64,000 bases of DNA from NCBI GenBank assembly GCA_963729325.1, contig CAVSNS010000051.1, forward strand, positions 124,001 through 188,000, given 5' to 3'. A model generated the notes under the pieces. That model made no database searches and had not been told where the DNA came from. It saw only the letters and a program-made list of their open reading frames with translations. This stretch comes from JABCYV01 sp963729325. Lineage in GTDB: Bacteria; Acidobacteriota; Terriglobia; Terriglobales; Acidobacteriaceae. A program made the position numbers and the translations under genes. Shown one piece after another: positions 47,683-57,423 of this stretch. Position 1 is the first letter of the stretch, and the number at the start of each line of letters is the position of its first letter.

Positions 47683-50600
47683 ATGTCCTCCCTTCCCTCC
47701 TCTCTCGGGTGGGCCCACCCCCTGGTCCGGGAGTGGTTTGTCCGGCGTTTTGGCACTCCGACCGAGCCCCAGGAGCAGGGCTGGCCGCACATTCTCGCCG
47801 GGCACACCACCCTGATTTCCGCTCCCACCGGCTCGGGCAAAACTTTGGCGGCATTTCTTGCTTGCATCGACCGGCTGGTGCGGAAAGCGCTGGCGGGAGA
47901 CTTGCGCGACCGCACCGAAGTGCTCTACATTTCTCCGCTGAAGGCGCTGGGCAACGACATTCAGAAAAACCTCGAAGTGCCTCTGGGCGAGATTCTGCAG
48001 ATCGCAGGAGAGCGCGGATTGCTGATGCCAGAGATTCGCACCGCGGTCCGGACTGGTGACACGCTCATGCACGAACGTCGCGCCATGCTGAAGCGCCCGC
48101 CCCACATTCTGGTGACCACTCCAGAGTCGCTTTACATCCTTCTAACCGCGGAGCGGAGCCGGGCGATTCTGCGCGATGTTGAGACTGTCATCGTCGATGA
48201 AATTCATGCCGTGGCTGATGATAAGCGCGGGGCTCATTTGGCGCTATCGCTGGAGCGGTTGCAGGCTTTGACCCATCGTCCGCCGGTCCGCATCGGGCTT
48301 TCGGCAACCCAGAAACCAATCGAAGAAATTGCTCAGTTCCTGACCGGCAATGGCCGTCCGGATCCGGTTGTCGTGAATATCGGTCACAAACGAAACCTCG
48401 ATCTTGCGGTCGAAGTTCCGGCCAGCCCACTTGGCCCCATCGCGACCAATGAGATGTGGGAGGAGATTTACAACCGACTGGTGGAGTTGATCGAGCAGCA
48501 TCGCTCGACGCTGGTTTTTGTCAACACCCGACGGCTGGCGGAACGGGTATCGCACAACCTTGGCCGAGCGAATTGGCGAAGATAACGTCGCCGCCCACCA
48601 CGGCAGCCTGTCCCGGAAGTTGCGTCTCGCAGCGGAAAGCAAGCTCAAGGATGGCAAGATCAAAGTATTGGTCGCCACGGCTTCCCTGGAGTTGGGAATT
48701 GATATCGGCACGGTGGATTTGGCGGCGCAAATCAGTTCGCCGAGAGCCATCGCGACCGCACTGCAGCGAGTGGGGCGCTCGGGGCACTGGCGAGGGGCGG
48801 TTCCTAAAGGACGCTTCTTCGCGACCACTCGCGACGAACTGCTGGAATGCGCCGCCCTGGTGCGAGCCATCAGGCAGGGTGACTTGGATCGCATCATGAT
48901 CCCCGATGCACCGCTGGATATTCTCTCGCAGCAAATTGTCGCGGCCTGTGCGGCCGAGAGTGGCAGTACTCGCGTGGCGCGGGCGCCCCGCCCGCGGACA
49001 TCGGAAGCTGTGCTGGAACTTGAGGACACAAGAGCCAAGCTCCAGGACCGTGTAAGCCAAACCGCTGTCGCTCTCGATACGCGGGCAGGGCGCCCGCGCC
49101 ACACAGCCGGTCCCACAACCCACACTACTGAAGACGATTCGGGCGGCTGGGATGAGGATGAACTGTTCGCGCTGATGAAGCGGGCTTATCCCTATCGCAA
49201 TCTGTCGCGCGAAATCTACGAGGCTGTTCTTGAAATGCTTTCTGAGGGGATTGCTGCCAGGCGTGGACGTTACGGCGCTTACATCCATCGGGATCGCGTA
49301 AATCACAAATTGCGGGCGCGGCGTGGCAGCCGTTTGGCAGCGATCACCAGCGGCGGCGCTATCCCAGAGACTGCGCTTTTCACGGTGGTTGCCGAACCGG
49401 AAGGCATCGTCATTGGCACGCTCGATGAGGATTTTGCAGTAGAAAGCAATGCCGGCGACATCATGCTGCTGGGCAACAGTTCATGGCGAATTCGGCGGGT
49501 GGAAGGAAAGTCAGGTCGCGTTCTGGTGGAAGATGCGCACGGAGCCCCACCAACTGTTCCCTTCTGGCTGGGCGAGGCTCCGGCACGAACGCAGGAACTC
49601 TCCTTACATTTGGGCAATCTTCGGAAGCAAATCAGCGACAGGCTGGAAAACATTTTTCCAGTTGGAGTTTCGCAGAACGAGCCCGAAATCGCCGAGACGG
49701 TGGCTTGGCTGACAGAAGAGTGCGGCCTGGATGAATCAGGCGCTGAGCAAGCGATCGACTACATCCTGCAAGGACGAGCCGTGCTCGGCGCGGTACCGAC
49801 GCAAGACACGATCATCGCCGAGCGATTCTTTGACGAAGGCGGCGGGATGCAACTGGTCATCCACGCGCCTTTCGGCGGGCGCATCAACAAGGCTTGGGGA
49901 CTGGCGTTGCGCAAGCGATTTTGCCGCAGTTTCAATTTTGAATTGCAGGCCGCAGCCACGGACAACGGACTCAACATCGCGCTGGCCGAGCAGCACAGCT
50001 TTCCGCTGGCGGACGTCTTCCATTTTCTGAATGCGGAAACTGTCCAGCCTATCCTGGAGCAGGCAGCCTTGGCCTCTCCTATTTTCGGTACACGCTGGCG
50101 ATGGGATGCGAATCGGTCGTTGGCATTGCTCCGTTTCCAGAGTGGCAAGAAGGTTCCGCCGCAGATTCAACGCATGCGGTCTGATGATTTGTTGGCTTCG
50201 GTTTTTCCCGATGTGGCAGCCTGTCAGGAAAACATCGCCGGGGACATCCAGATTCCCAATCATCCCCTGGTCAAGGAAGTCATGAAGGACGTCCTGACAG
50301 AAGCCATGGACCTCGACGGATTGAAAGATCTGCTCCGGGGCATGGCCGAAGGATGCATCCGCTGCGTAGCCGTAGATACGCCCGTGCCGTCACAGTTCTC
50401 GCATGAAATCTTGAATGCGAACCCGTACGCCTACCTTGACGACGCGCCGCTGGAGGAGAGACGGGCGCGCGCGGTGGAGATGCGCCGGATTCTGCCGGAG
50501 TCTGTACTTGAGGAGGTTGGCAAGCTTGATCAGGCGGCGATTGCGCAGGTTCGCGAAGAGGCTTGGCCGGATGTGCGTGATGCCGATGAGTTGCATGATG

Positions 50601-52177
50601 TGTTGCACACGCTGGTAGCTGTGCCGGAAGACGCCAAGCTGGCCATGATCGAATGGCAGGGATATTTCGAGAGGCTGCTCGAACAGGGACGCGCCACTCG
50701 CGCTGAGCACGCCGGCACACGTTACTGGGTGGCGGCGGAGCGTACAAAAGCTTTCTTGCTTCTGTTTCCTTCGGCGAGATTCGAAGAAAACGTGGCAGAA
50801 GTCGCGGCCGCCGTTCCCTCTCACGATGATGTCCTGCTCACTCTGGTCACCGGCTGGATGACACATCTGGGACCTGTCACTGCGGGGCAGCTGGCATCGC
50901 TGCTAGAACTTCCCTCCTCTGAGATCGAAAAGGCGCTGCTGCGCATGGAAGCGAGTGGCACGGTCCTGCGGGGGAGTTTCACGGAGCACATCTCGCGGGC
51001 GGGGGCGCCCGCGCCACACGAACTCGCCCCACACGAAATGGAATGGTGCGAAAGGCGGCTGTTAGCGCGCATTCATCGGCTGACCGTGGCCACGCTCCGC
51101 AAGCAGATCGAACCAGTCACGGCCGCTCAGTTCATGCGCTGGCTGCTGCGCTGGCAGCACGTTGCACCCGGAACGCAGGTCCAAGGGGAGCGCGCGACCC
51201 TTGAGGTGCTGCGACAGTTGCAAGGTTTTGAAATCCCCGCCAATGCCTGGGAGCGGCAGATTCTGGGCGGGCGCATTGCGAACTATGATCCCAAGTGGCT
51301 TGATCAGCTTTGCCTGACGGGCGCGGTGGGCTGGGGACGCTTGTCTCCCCATCCCGCGACGCTCGAGGATTCTGCCGCCGGAAAACGCCGAGTAATTCCC
51401 ACCAGCGTGGCCCCGATCACATTCTTCGTGCGCGAGGAAGCCGACTGGATGAGCCCGCACGACCCTGCAACGGAGCAACCGGAGGCGCGCGGGCTCAGTG
51501 AGGCAGCGCGGCGGGTGTTGGAATTCCTCCGCCAGCGGGGCGCCTCATTCTTTGCTGATATTGTCCGCGGGACGGGAAAGTTGAAGTCCGAAGTGGAAAC
51601 GGCGCTGTGGGAATTGGTCGCAGGCGGACTGGTCACGGCCGACGGCTTTGACAACCTGCGGTCGCTCATTGATCCCAAGCGGCGGGCCGGGCAAGGCAGC
51701 GGGCGTAGCGCGCGTCCGCGACACACCACTGGACGATGGGCGCTGCTTTACACCGACCACGCGGTCGAGCGCAATCGTGCGGTGGAAGCCACCTGCTGGA
51801 TGTTGCTTAAGCGCTACGGGGTAGTCTTCCGCGATTTGCTGCCGCGAGAAGCGAACTTGCCTAAGTGGCGTGAACTGCAGATGGCATTCCGGCGCCTCGA
51901 GGATCGCGGTGAGATTCGGGGCGGCCGTTTCGTAGATGGCTTCCTCGGCGAACAGTTCGCTCTCCCCGTAGCGGTGGAATCACTGCGAGCGACACGCAAT
52001 TTGCCGTCCACGGGAGAAGTAGTGGCACTCTCCGCCGCAGATCCTTTGAATCTGGTCGGAATCCTTGTACCCGGCGATCGTGTTCCAGCTATCTCTGGGA
52101 AGTCCGTGCAGTTCCGCGATGGAGTTGCTGTGCCACAAGCTGAGCCGTTGCCAAGCCTGCTCGCCGCCAGTGGCTAG
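47683..52177 (+). CDS. lhr: Lhr-like DEAD/H-box helicase (frameshift at 48562)
   Basis: A very large superfamily 2 helicase, about 1,497 residues after removing one G in CTTGGCC at 48562 (SHNL then AERIGEDNV). The N-terminal part (47683-48585) has the Q-motif region, Walker A APTGSGKT, SPLKALGND, TTPESLYIL and the DExH box VDEIHA. The rest has the second RecA domain (AAHHGSLSRKLR, VATASLELGID, QRVGRSGH), a winged helix and the large C-terminal Lhr domain. Lhr unwinds RNA-DNA or DNA hybrids and is DNA-damage-inducible in mycobacteria. Inserted palindromic elements add non-family residues near 48974, 49081, 50994 and 51690. Confidence 0.92.
48974..48997 (-). repeat. GC-rich palindromic element in lhr, copy 1 (reverse orientation)
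   Basis: GTGGCGCGGGCGCCCCGCCCGC, reverse complement of the kdsD element; translated as VARAPRPR. Confidence 0.7.
49079..49105 (+). repeat. GC-rich palindromic element in lhr, copy 2
   Basis: ACGCGGGCAGGGCGCCCGCGCCACACA, forward orientation, translated as TRAGRPRHT. With copy 1 it brackets a ~80-base insertion, so the lhr insert is built of two inverted copies. Confidence 0.7.
50994..51019 (+). repeat. GC-rich palindromic element in lhr, copy 3
   Basis: CGCGGGCGGGGGCGCCCGCGCCACAC, translated as RAGAPAPH; CCACACGAA occurs at its end (51014-51022) and again at 51029-51037. Confidence 0.7.
51690..51718 (+). repeat. Diverged GC-rich palindromic element in lhr, copy 4
   Basis: GCGGGCGTAGCGCGCGTCCGCGACACACC, similar to the others but with mismatches; translated as SGRSARPRHT. 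Confidence 0.5.
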
Positions 52178-52647
52178 CGGAAACAAGATCTTTTTTGCAA
52201 CCTCAGGCGCTAAAGCGCACACGCATTTTGAGTCCAGCGGCACGGCTGAAAGCCGTGCCCTTCCCAGGATCGCGCAAGTCCGGGATCCGAAAATTAAATC
52301 GGGGAACCCGATGAGGGGTCCCTCGGGTTCCCGATGAGCACTGCCTAGCGAAATATCTGAAAGCGCTTCCCCCGTCGCTTTTGCCAGGCTAGTCGTCGAC
52401 ATTCACTACAGCACGTGTGTGACCACGGCTCGTCCTAGTTGCAAAGAGGCCAGTCTGTCCTTTAACGTATTGATTTCTTGGAAGGTTCGACCTCATGGGC
52501 ACAATGCATGACAAAACACATCATCGGCGGTGGACTATCCGAACGGATAGCCGCCTATCCGTTCTGATAGTGGAACAGGCCGATTAGCGATAAGCTTACC
52601 CTCGAGAAGGTTGGTTAAACCACTCCGGGCTCAGGCAGGGGCTCTAA
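52178..52647. other. Intergenic region with hairpins before the FHA activator gene
   Basis: 470 bases with no gene. It has a perfect hairpin GGCACGGCT-GAA-AGCCGTGCC (52239-52259) and a longer stem TCGGGGAACCCGA / TCGGGTTCCCGA (52292-52327) with one bulge; these look like dispersed intergenic repeats and may include the lhr terminator. Tandem operator-like palindromes are listed separately. Confidence 0.6.
52535..52570. promoter_or_regulatory. Tandem palindromes, candidate activator sites
   Basis: CTATCCGAACGGATAG (52535-52550) and CTATCCGTTCTGATAG (52555-52570), centres exactly 20 bp apart (two helical turns), 78-113 bases upstream of the FHA-GAF-AAA+ activator. Arms are 7 bp in the first, 5 bp plus partial in the second. 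Likely binding sites of a dimeric regulator, perhaps the adjacent activator itself. No matching sigma54 -24/-12 promoter was found downstream. Confidence 0.6.
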
Positions 52648-54600
52648 GTGAACCCAAGGCTTCAGGTAGTCGCGGGACCTTTGAAGGATTCGATTTTTGC
52701 GCTTCCCGAGGGCAAGCTTCCCGTCGGACGCGACCCATCCAATCTGCTCTCCATCAGCGATCCTTCCATTTCGCGGCGGCACTGTGTGTTCAGCCGTAAG
52801 GATGGCGGTTATCAGATCCGTGATCTGGATAGCCGGAATGGGACATTCGTAAACGGCGCGCCCATCAAAGAAAGCCAACTGAGTCATGGCGACCAGGTTT
52901 CCGTGGGAGATTCCGTCTTTATCTTCCTGGTTCAAGAGGAGGAGGAAGAGCTTGGATCGGGGCCGGTAGAGTTCGAAGATAGCCAGGCTCACACCACAAC
53001 GCAGGTTCGTCCACAGGACGTGCTTTACTTGCAGCCAGATCGCATCCTCAGCGAACTTCCGGCAACTTCGCGGCTGGCCCGAAATCTAAACGCGCTGCTT
53101 AAGATCAGCCGGCTAGTCCACTCTATTGGCGACCTGGAGCAGTTGCAGGCACGAATTCTGGATTTGATTTTCGAGGTGGCTCCTGCAGAGCGCGGCGCCA
53201 TCCTGCTGGATGGGAAAGGTGGCAATCAGTTCACGTCGGTGTTTGCCCGCCATCGCGGATCGCGATCGAGCGAACCGGTGCGCGTGAGCCGCACCATTGC
53301 GAGCAAGGTGCTCGAGGAAGGGGTTGCGATCCTGGGAATCGACGTGCCGAACAGCGGCGGATTCAGTGGAGTGGAAAGCCTGATTAGTTCCAATGTCCGC
53401 TCGCTGCTATGCGTGCCCCTGCTGATTTTTCAAAAAGTGATCGGTTGCATCTACGTGGACACCACCAATACGGCGACGCGCTTTGATAAGGATCACTTAG
53501 AGCTGGTGACGGCCATCGCTGGTATATCTGCCGTCGCCCTGGAAAACGCGCGCCGCCTGCAATGGCTGGAGCAGGAAAATCTGCGGTTGACCACGGAAGT
53601 GAATCTCGATCACAACATGGTGGGAGAAAGCGCCCCCATGAAAGAGGTTTATCAGTTTCTAATCCGGGTGGCCCCGACAGATTCAACTGTGTTGATCGAA
53701 GGTGAGAGCGGGACCGGAAAAGAATTGGTGGCGCGGGCCATGCATCGTAACAGTCCGCGATCGAGCAAACCCTTCATCGCAATTAATTGTGCAGCAATCC
53801 CGGAGGGCTTGCTGGAGAGCGAATTGTTTGGCCACGAACGCGGGGCGTTCACTGGGGCGGTCACGCAAAAGAAAGGCCGCTTTGAAATGGCCAACGGGGG
53901 CGTGGTTTTTCTGGACGAAATTGGGGAACTGGCGCCCGCTCTGCAAGTCAAGCTGCTGCGTGTATTGCAGGAGCGCGAGTTCGAGCGGGTGGGCGGCACT
54001 CGCCCGATTTCCGTAGACATCCGGCTGATCGCTGCCACCAATAAAGATTTGAAGGAAGCCGCGAAGGCCGGTTCTTTCCGTCAGGATCTTTATTATCGTT
54101 TGAATGTGGTCTCGCTGGTGGTGCCGCCACTGCGGGAACGCCGCGAAGATATCCCCATGCTCGCGGACTATTTCGTGGTCAAGTCCAGTTCCCGGTGCAA
54201 GTTAAAGGCTAAGCAGATATCTCCTGAAGCGATGGCGTGCCTGGTGAATTACGACTGGCCGGGAAACGTGCGCGAATTGGAGAACGCTGTCGAGCGCGCT
54301 TTGGTTTTGGCCTGGTCGGACGTAATTCGCCCGGAGGACCTGCCAGAGTCGATTCTGGAAAGAGATCCGCGCCCTGGGGTTTCGGCGAAATATCACGGCG
54401 CCCTGAAGGAGCTAAAGAAAGAACTCATTCTAGGTGCACTGGAGGAAGCCCAGGGCAATTACACCGAGGCGGCGCGCATTCTGGGAGTACACGCAAACTA
54501 TCTGCATCGTCTGATCCGAAATTTGGGTTTGAAAGATTCTGCGCGCTCCGTCCCCGGCCCACGCAGCGGGGAGGGAAGAATTTCCGGTGGGCGGTCGTGA
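52648..54600 (+). CDS. FHA-GAF-AAA+ sigma54-dependent transcriptional activator
   Basis: A 650-residue enhancer-binding protein. FHA domain at residues about 5-95 (VGRDPSNLLSISDPSISRRHCVF, RNGTFVNG), a GAF domain about 140-310, the AAA+ domain about 330-560 with Walker A GESGTGKELVAR, GAFTGA loop and VVFLDEIGE, and a Fis HTH (EAARILGVHANYLHRLIRNLGL) at the end. The FHA domain binds phosphothreonine, so input from a Ser/Thr kinase is expected, though the kinase at 26018 is not adjacent. GTG start with GGGG upstream. The palindromes at 52535-52570 may be its own sites. Confidence 0.9.
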   Translation: MNPRLQVVAGPLKDSIFALPEGKLPVGRDPSNLLSISDPSISRRHCVFSRKDGGYQIRDLDSRNGTFVNGAPIKESQLSHGDQVSVGDSVFIFLVQEEEEELGSGPVEFEDSQAHTTTQVRPQDVLYLQPDRILSELPATSRLARNLNALLKISRLVHSIGDLEQLQARILDLIFEVAPAERGAILLDGKGGNQFTSVFARHRGSRSSEPVRVSRTIASKVLEEGVAILGIDVPNSGGFSGVESLISSNVRSLLCVPLLIFQKVIGCIYVDTTNTATRFDKDHLELVTAIAGISAVALENARRLQWLEQENLRLTTEVNLDHNMVGESAPMKEVYQFLIRVAPTDSTVLIEGESGTGKELVARAMHRNSPRSSKPFIAINCAAIPEGLLESELFGHERGAFTGAVTQKKGRFEMANGGVVFLDEIGELAPALQVKLLRVLQEREFERVGGTRPISVDIRLIAATNKDLKEAAKAGSFRQDLYYRLNVVSLVVPPLRERREDIPMLADYFVVKSSSRCKLKAKQISPEAMACLVNYDWPGNVRELENAVERALVLAWSDVIRPEDLPESILERDPRPGVSAKYHGALKELKKELILGALEEAQGNYTEAARILGVHANYLHRLIRNLGLKDSARSVPGPRSGEGRISGGRS

Positions 54601-54623
54601 ATTGGAAGTCCGGCGATGGCGGC

Positions 54624-55565
54624 TTACGGCAACTTGAGAGCGAGTAGCGTCGCCGGATTCAGGTAGATGCCTTGCCAGCGTACGGCGACGTGTAGATGAG
54701 GTCCAGTAACGCGGCCGCTCCCACCGCTCAGACCGATTTCCTGGCCAGCCGCTACGTGTTCACCTTCCTTTACCTTGATCTCTGAAAGGTGCAGGTAGAG
54801 CGTCAGTAGCCCCTGCCCATGGTCGAGCACAACGCAGTCGCCCTCGAAAAAAAGTGCCCGCGCCAGCAACACGGTCCCGGCATTGAGGGCTAAAACTGCT
54901 GTGCCCGGAGGAACCGAATAGTCGAGCCCCTGATGCATACTCTGCACTTTGCCGTTGAATGTCCGGCGGGTGCCGAAAACGTCGGAAACACGGGCATTTA
55001 CCGGGAGCCGGAATCTCCCGGACCATTCGCGCTCGGGTTCAACTCTGCCGAACACATCCTGCTTGAGTGTCTTCTCTTGATTGATCCGCTCCAGTTGTTC
55101 GGGGCTGGGCTCCGTGAATTGCTTGGCAACGGTCACCGCAATGCTCGGATATTTCGCAGAGCGGACGCGTACCTTCTGTTCGAAGGAAATTTCTTTCCCT
55201 CCTGAGGTGGTCGCTTTCAAAGTCAGCAAATATGTTGCCGGATGAGTCTCGAGGCTGACTCCTGCGATTCCGTACCAACTCTTCTTAGTCGCGTCGAAAT
55301 TAAAGAAGACTTCATGATCAAACCATCTTCCGGAGAGAGACTCGAGACGGGTTGGCGGATTGACCTGAAAGACAATGGGTGTTCCATTCACCAGTAGCGT
55401 TGGCTGCCAGCGGATCGACCATGACTGGAAGGTGGCGGCCTCACCGGAAGCTCTGGGCTTAGTCTGGTTCGTCGCGACAGAGGTTGCCGCGAACAACAGC
55501 AATGGAAGCAAGATGGTAAGAATAGCGCGGGTTGCCTCGAACTGCCGGCATGGCGTTCTCTCCAC
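54624..55565 (-). CDS. M23 family (LytM-type) zinc peptidase
   Basis: A 313-residue secreted endopeptidase. Signal peptide, an N-terminal beta-rich domain with RVRSAKYPSIAVTVAKQFTEP, then a C-terminal M23 domain with the zinc ligands in MHQGLDYSVPPG (HxxxD) and GPHLHVAV (HxH). It probably cleaves peptidoglycan cross-links or acts in envelope remodelling, as judged by the family. All ligands are present, so it is likely active. Convergent with the upstream activator gene, 23-base gap. Confidence 0.92.
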   Translation of the reverse strand: MERTPCRQFEATRAILTILLPLLLFAATSVATNQTKPRASGEAATFQSWSIRWQPTLLVNGTPIVFQVNPPTRLESLSGRWFDHEVFFNFDATKKSWYGIAGVSLETHPATYLLTLKATTSGGKEISFEQKVRVRSAKYPSIAVTVAKQFTEPSPEQLERINQEKTLKQDVFGRVEPEREWSGRFRLPVNARVSDVFGTRRTFNGKVQSMHQGLDYSVPPGTAVLALNAGTVLLARALFFEGDCVVLDHGQGLLTLYLHLSEIKVKEGEHVAAGQEIGLSGGSGRVTGPHLHVAVRWQGIYLNPATLLALKLP

Positions 55566-55684
55566 AAGATGAGCCTAGCACCGCCACCGCAGGTTGGGAG
55601 CTATAATTCGCGGGTGCGAACCCGGCTCTTCATCGTCGCAATCCTGAGCGCCGTGCCCGATGGCACACCGATCGAGATCAACCC

Positions 55685-56409
55685 CTAGCGTTTCGTCGGA
55701 TCGGGGAAAGCCGGCGCTGCGTGCGGATTGTTGAGATGGATGCGAGAAAGTAAAGAGTGCGGTCCGCCATAGAGGAATTCCAGCGCGATGTTCCCGCCGA
55801 CATATCCAAGTAGGCTGTAGTTCCCCATCCGCAACGCATCTTTGGCACTGTAGCGGTCCGGATACCATCCATAAACGGCTGTCATCGTACCCGCATAAGG
55901 AGCAACCACCGCAGCCACGGAGAAGACACGATGACCATCGTCGCCACGGCGCGCGCTAAACGTCGAAATTATCGCGTGGCTCAGACGAGGGAGCACGCCT
56001 TTACACTGGCAGCGGTAGTACAGGGTATCCTCGCGGAAAGCTGCCGCCAGCGCATAGCGTGTGGTTGTGGTTATCCCTGCGATGCCAAAGTCGGAGCCGA
56101 ATCGCTTGCCGTAGGCTTCGGCGTCTTGCTTCCATTCCGGCGCGTGTTCTCCCCTTGGTTGATGCCGGCAGCAAGCGCGGCGCCGACTATTGGGTAGGGG
56201 CCAAACGCGTCGAATAAGTATCCACGGAGCTTCATTTTCTGGGTCGGGCGAGCGTAGGCGACCTGCGGAAGGAGCGCGGCTTGTGATACCGAAACTGCTG
56301 GGCTGGAGGGAGTGACAGAATCGGCAATCAATTGCGCATTTGCCGATCGTGACAGGACAGCCATTGCTACGACCGCAAGTAGCAACCGCGTGAACGGAGG
56401 CGTCTTCAA
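55685..56409 (-). CDS. Secreted protein of unknown function (frameshift near 56150)
   Basis: No family recognised. The N-terminus from 56409 has a signal peptide (RLLLAVVAMAVLSRSANAQ). A +2 change in the GAGA stretch near 56150 joins GINQG to EHAPEWKQDAEAYGKRFGSDFG. The combined ~240-residue protein has several short hydrophobic stretches (YSLLGYVGGNIALEFLY), as in small outer-membrane or periplasmic proteins. Start 56409 is preferred because the other frame to 56422 does not encode a signal peptide. It is divergent from the DsbD-domain gene. Confidence 0.55.
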
Positions 56410-56547
56410 GTCTTCTCCTCACAGTCTGGCGGATTCATGTTCGGTCTAAGATAGGGAAGCACTGGCCGCCTCCTGAAGGTCGTCGAAATGCTTCCACGTC
56501 GTAGCAAATCCGACTTCCAAGGCCGGCGGAAGCATAACACTTAAGTC

Positions 56548-57402
56548 ATGCCCTCGTTGGGAGATTCGTCCTTGAAGCGATTCACGATTGTAAGGTGGCT
56601 AGTTCTGGCTCTCGCTTGCTTCGAGACGCTCCCTGCCGCTGCGCAAACGCCGACCGCGTCCGTTAGCAAAGTGGCACTCGTAAGCGAACAGGAAGCGATC
56701 GTTCCCGGCAAACAATTCTGGCTTGGCCTGAAGTTTGACCTGGACCCCGGATGGCACATCTACTGGGTAAACGCAGGAGATTCCGGTGAACCCCCAAAAG
56801 TCGAATGGCACATGCCACAGGGTTTTCGAGTAGGCGACGTTCAGTGGCCCTATCCTGAGCGTCTGAAATCCTCCTCCTTCCTTGATTACGGCTACCAAGA
56901 TCATGTGTTGCTCGTGGTGCCGGTTCACGCCCCCTTGGATCTCAAAGTGGGCGAGCGCGTCAGCCTCGAAGGGCATCTGCGATGGGTAGTCTGCCGCGAA
57001 GTATGCATCCCGGCGCGGCAGGATCTCACGCTGGTATTAGCCACGCAGCCTGCGACGGCCTCTGGTTCGAACGATCTGTTCGAGGTCACTCGGAAGCGGC
57101 TGCCCAAGCCGATGCCATCGAACTGGAGAGTTACGGCCGTATCCGATAACGATCAGTTTGAATTGACGATCAATGCCGGTCATCGCATTTCACAAAGTAC
57201 GTTTTTCCCCCTGCTGCCGCAACAAGTTGAAAATGCCGCACCGCAACAACTGAGCTCCTTCCCGCGAGGCGTAAGGATTCGGCTAAGAAAATCAGACCAA
57301 CTGTTGAAGCCGATTGCTGCGCTCAAGGGTGTGCTGGTCGTGGCGCCAGACCAGGCGTACGTCATCGACGCTAAAGTGCGGAATGCGGGAGGTCTTCGAT
57401 AA
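56548..57402 (+). CDS. DsbD N-terminal-domain protein
   Basis: A 284-residue exported protein, signal peptide ending near residue 32, then the beta-sandwich of DsbD-alpha: GLKFDLDPGWHIYWVNAGDSGEPPKVEW, WPYPERLKSSSFLDYGYQDHVLLVVPV, and the redox pair in WVVCREVCIP (CxxxC). In DsbD this domain receives electrons from the membrane domain and passes them to periplasmic partners. Here the membrane and thioredoxin domains are absent, so a separate partner is needed. The redoxin gene starts 22 bases downstream, suggesting they work together. Confidence 0.85.
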   Translation: MPSLGDSSLKRFTIVRWLVLALACFETLPAAAQTPTASVSKVALVSEQEAIVPGKQFWLGLKFDLDPGWHIYWVNAGDSGEPPKVEWHMPQGFRVGDVQWPYPERLKSSSFLDYGYQDHVLLVVPVHAPLDLKVGERVSLEGHLRWVVCREVCIPARQDLTLVLATQPATASGSNDLFEVTRKRLPKPMPSNWRVTAVSDNDQFELTINAGHRISQSTFFPLLPQQVENAAPQQLSSFPRGVRIRLRKSDQLLKPIAALKGVLVVAPDQAYVIDAKVRNAGGLR

Positions 57403-57423
57403 AATGAGGAACAAGAGGGACTC

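Noticed and set aside
52571..52647. Sigma54 -24/-12 promoter before the FHA activator
   Set aside because: Candidates such as TGGAAC...GC have wrong spacing (13 instead of 10 bases between GG and GC).
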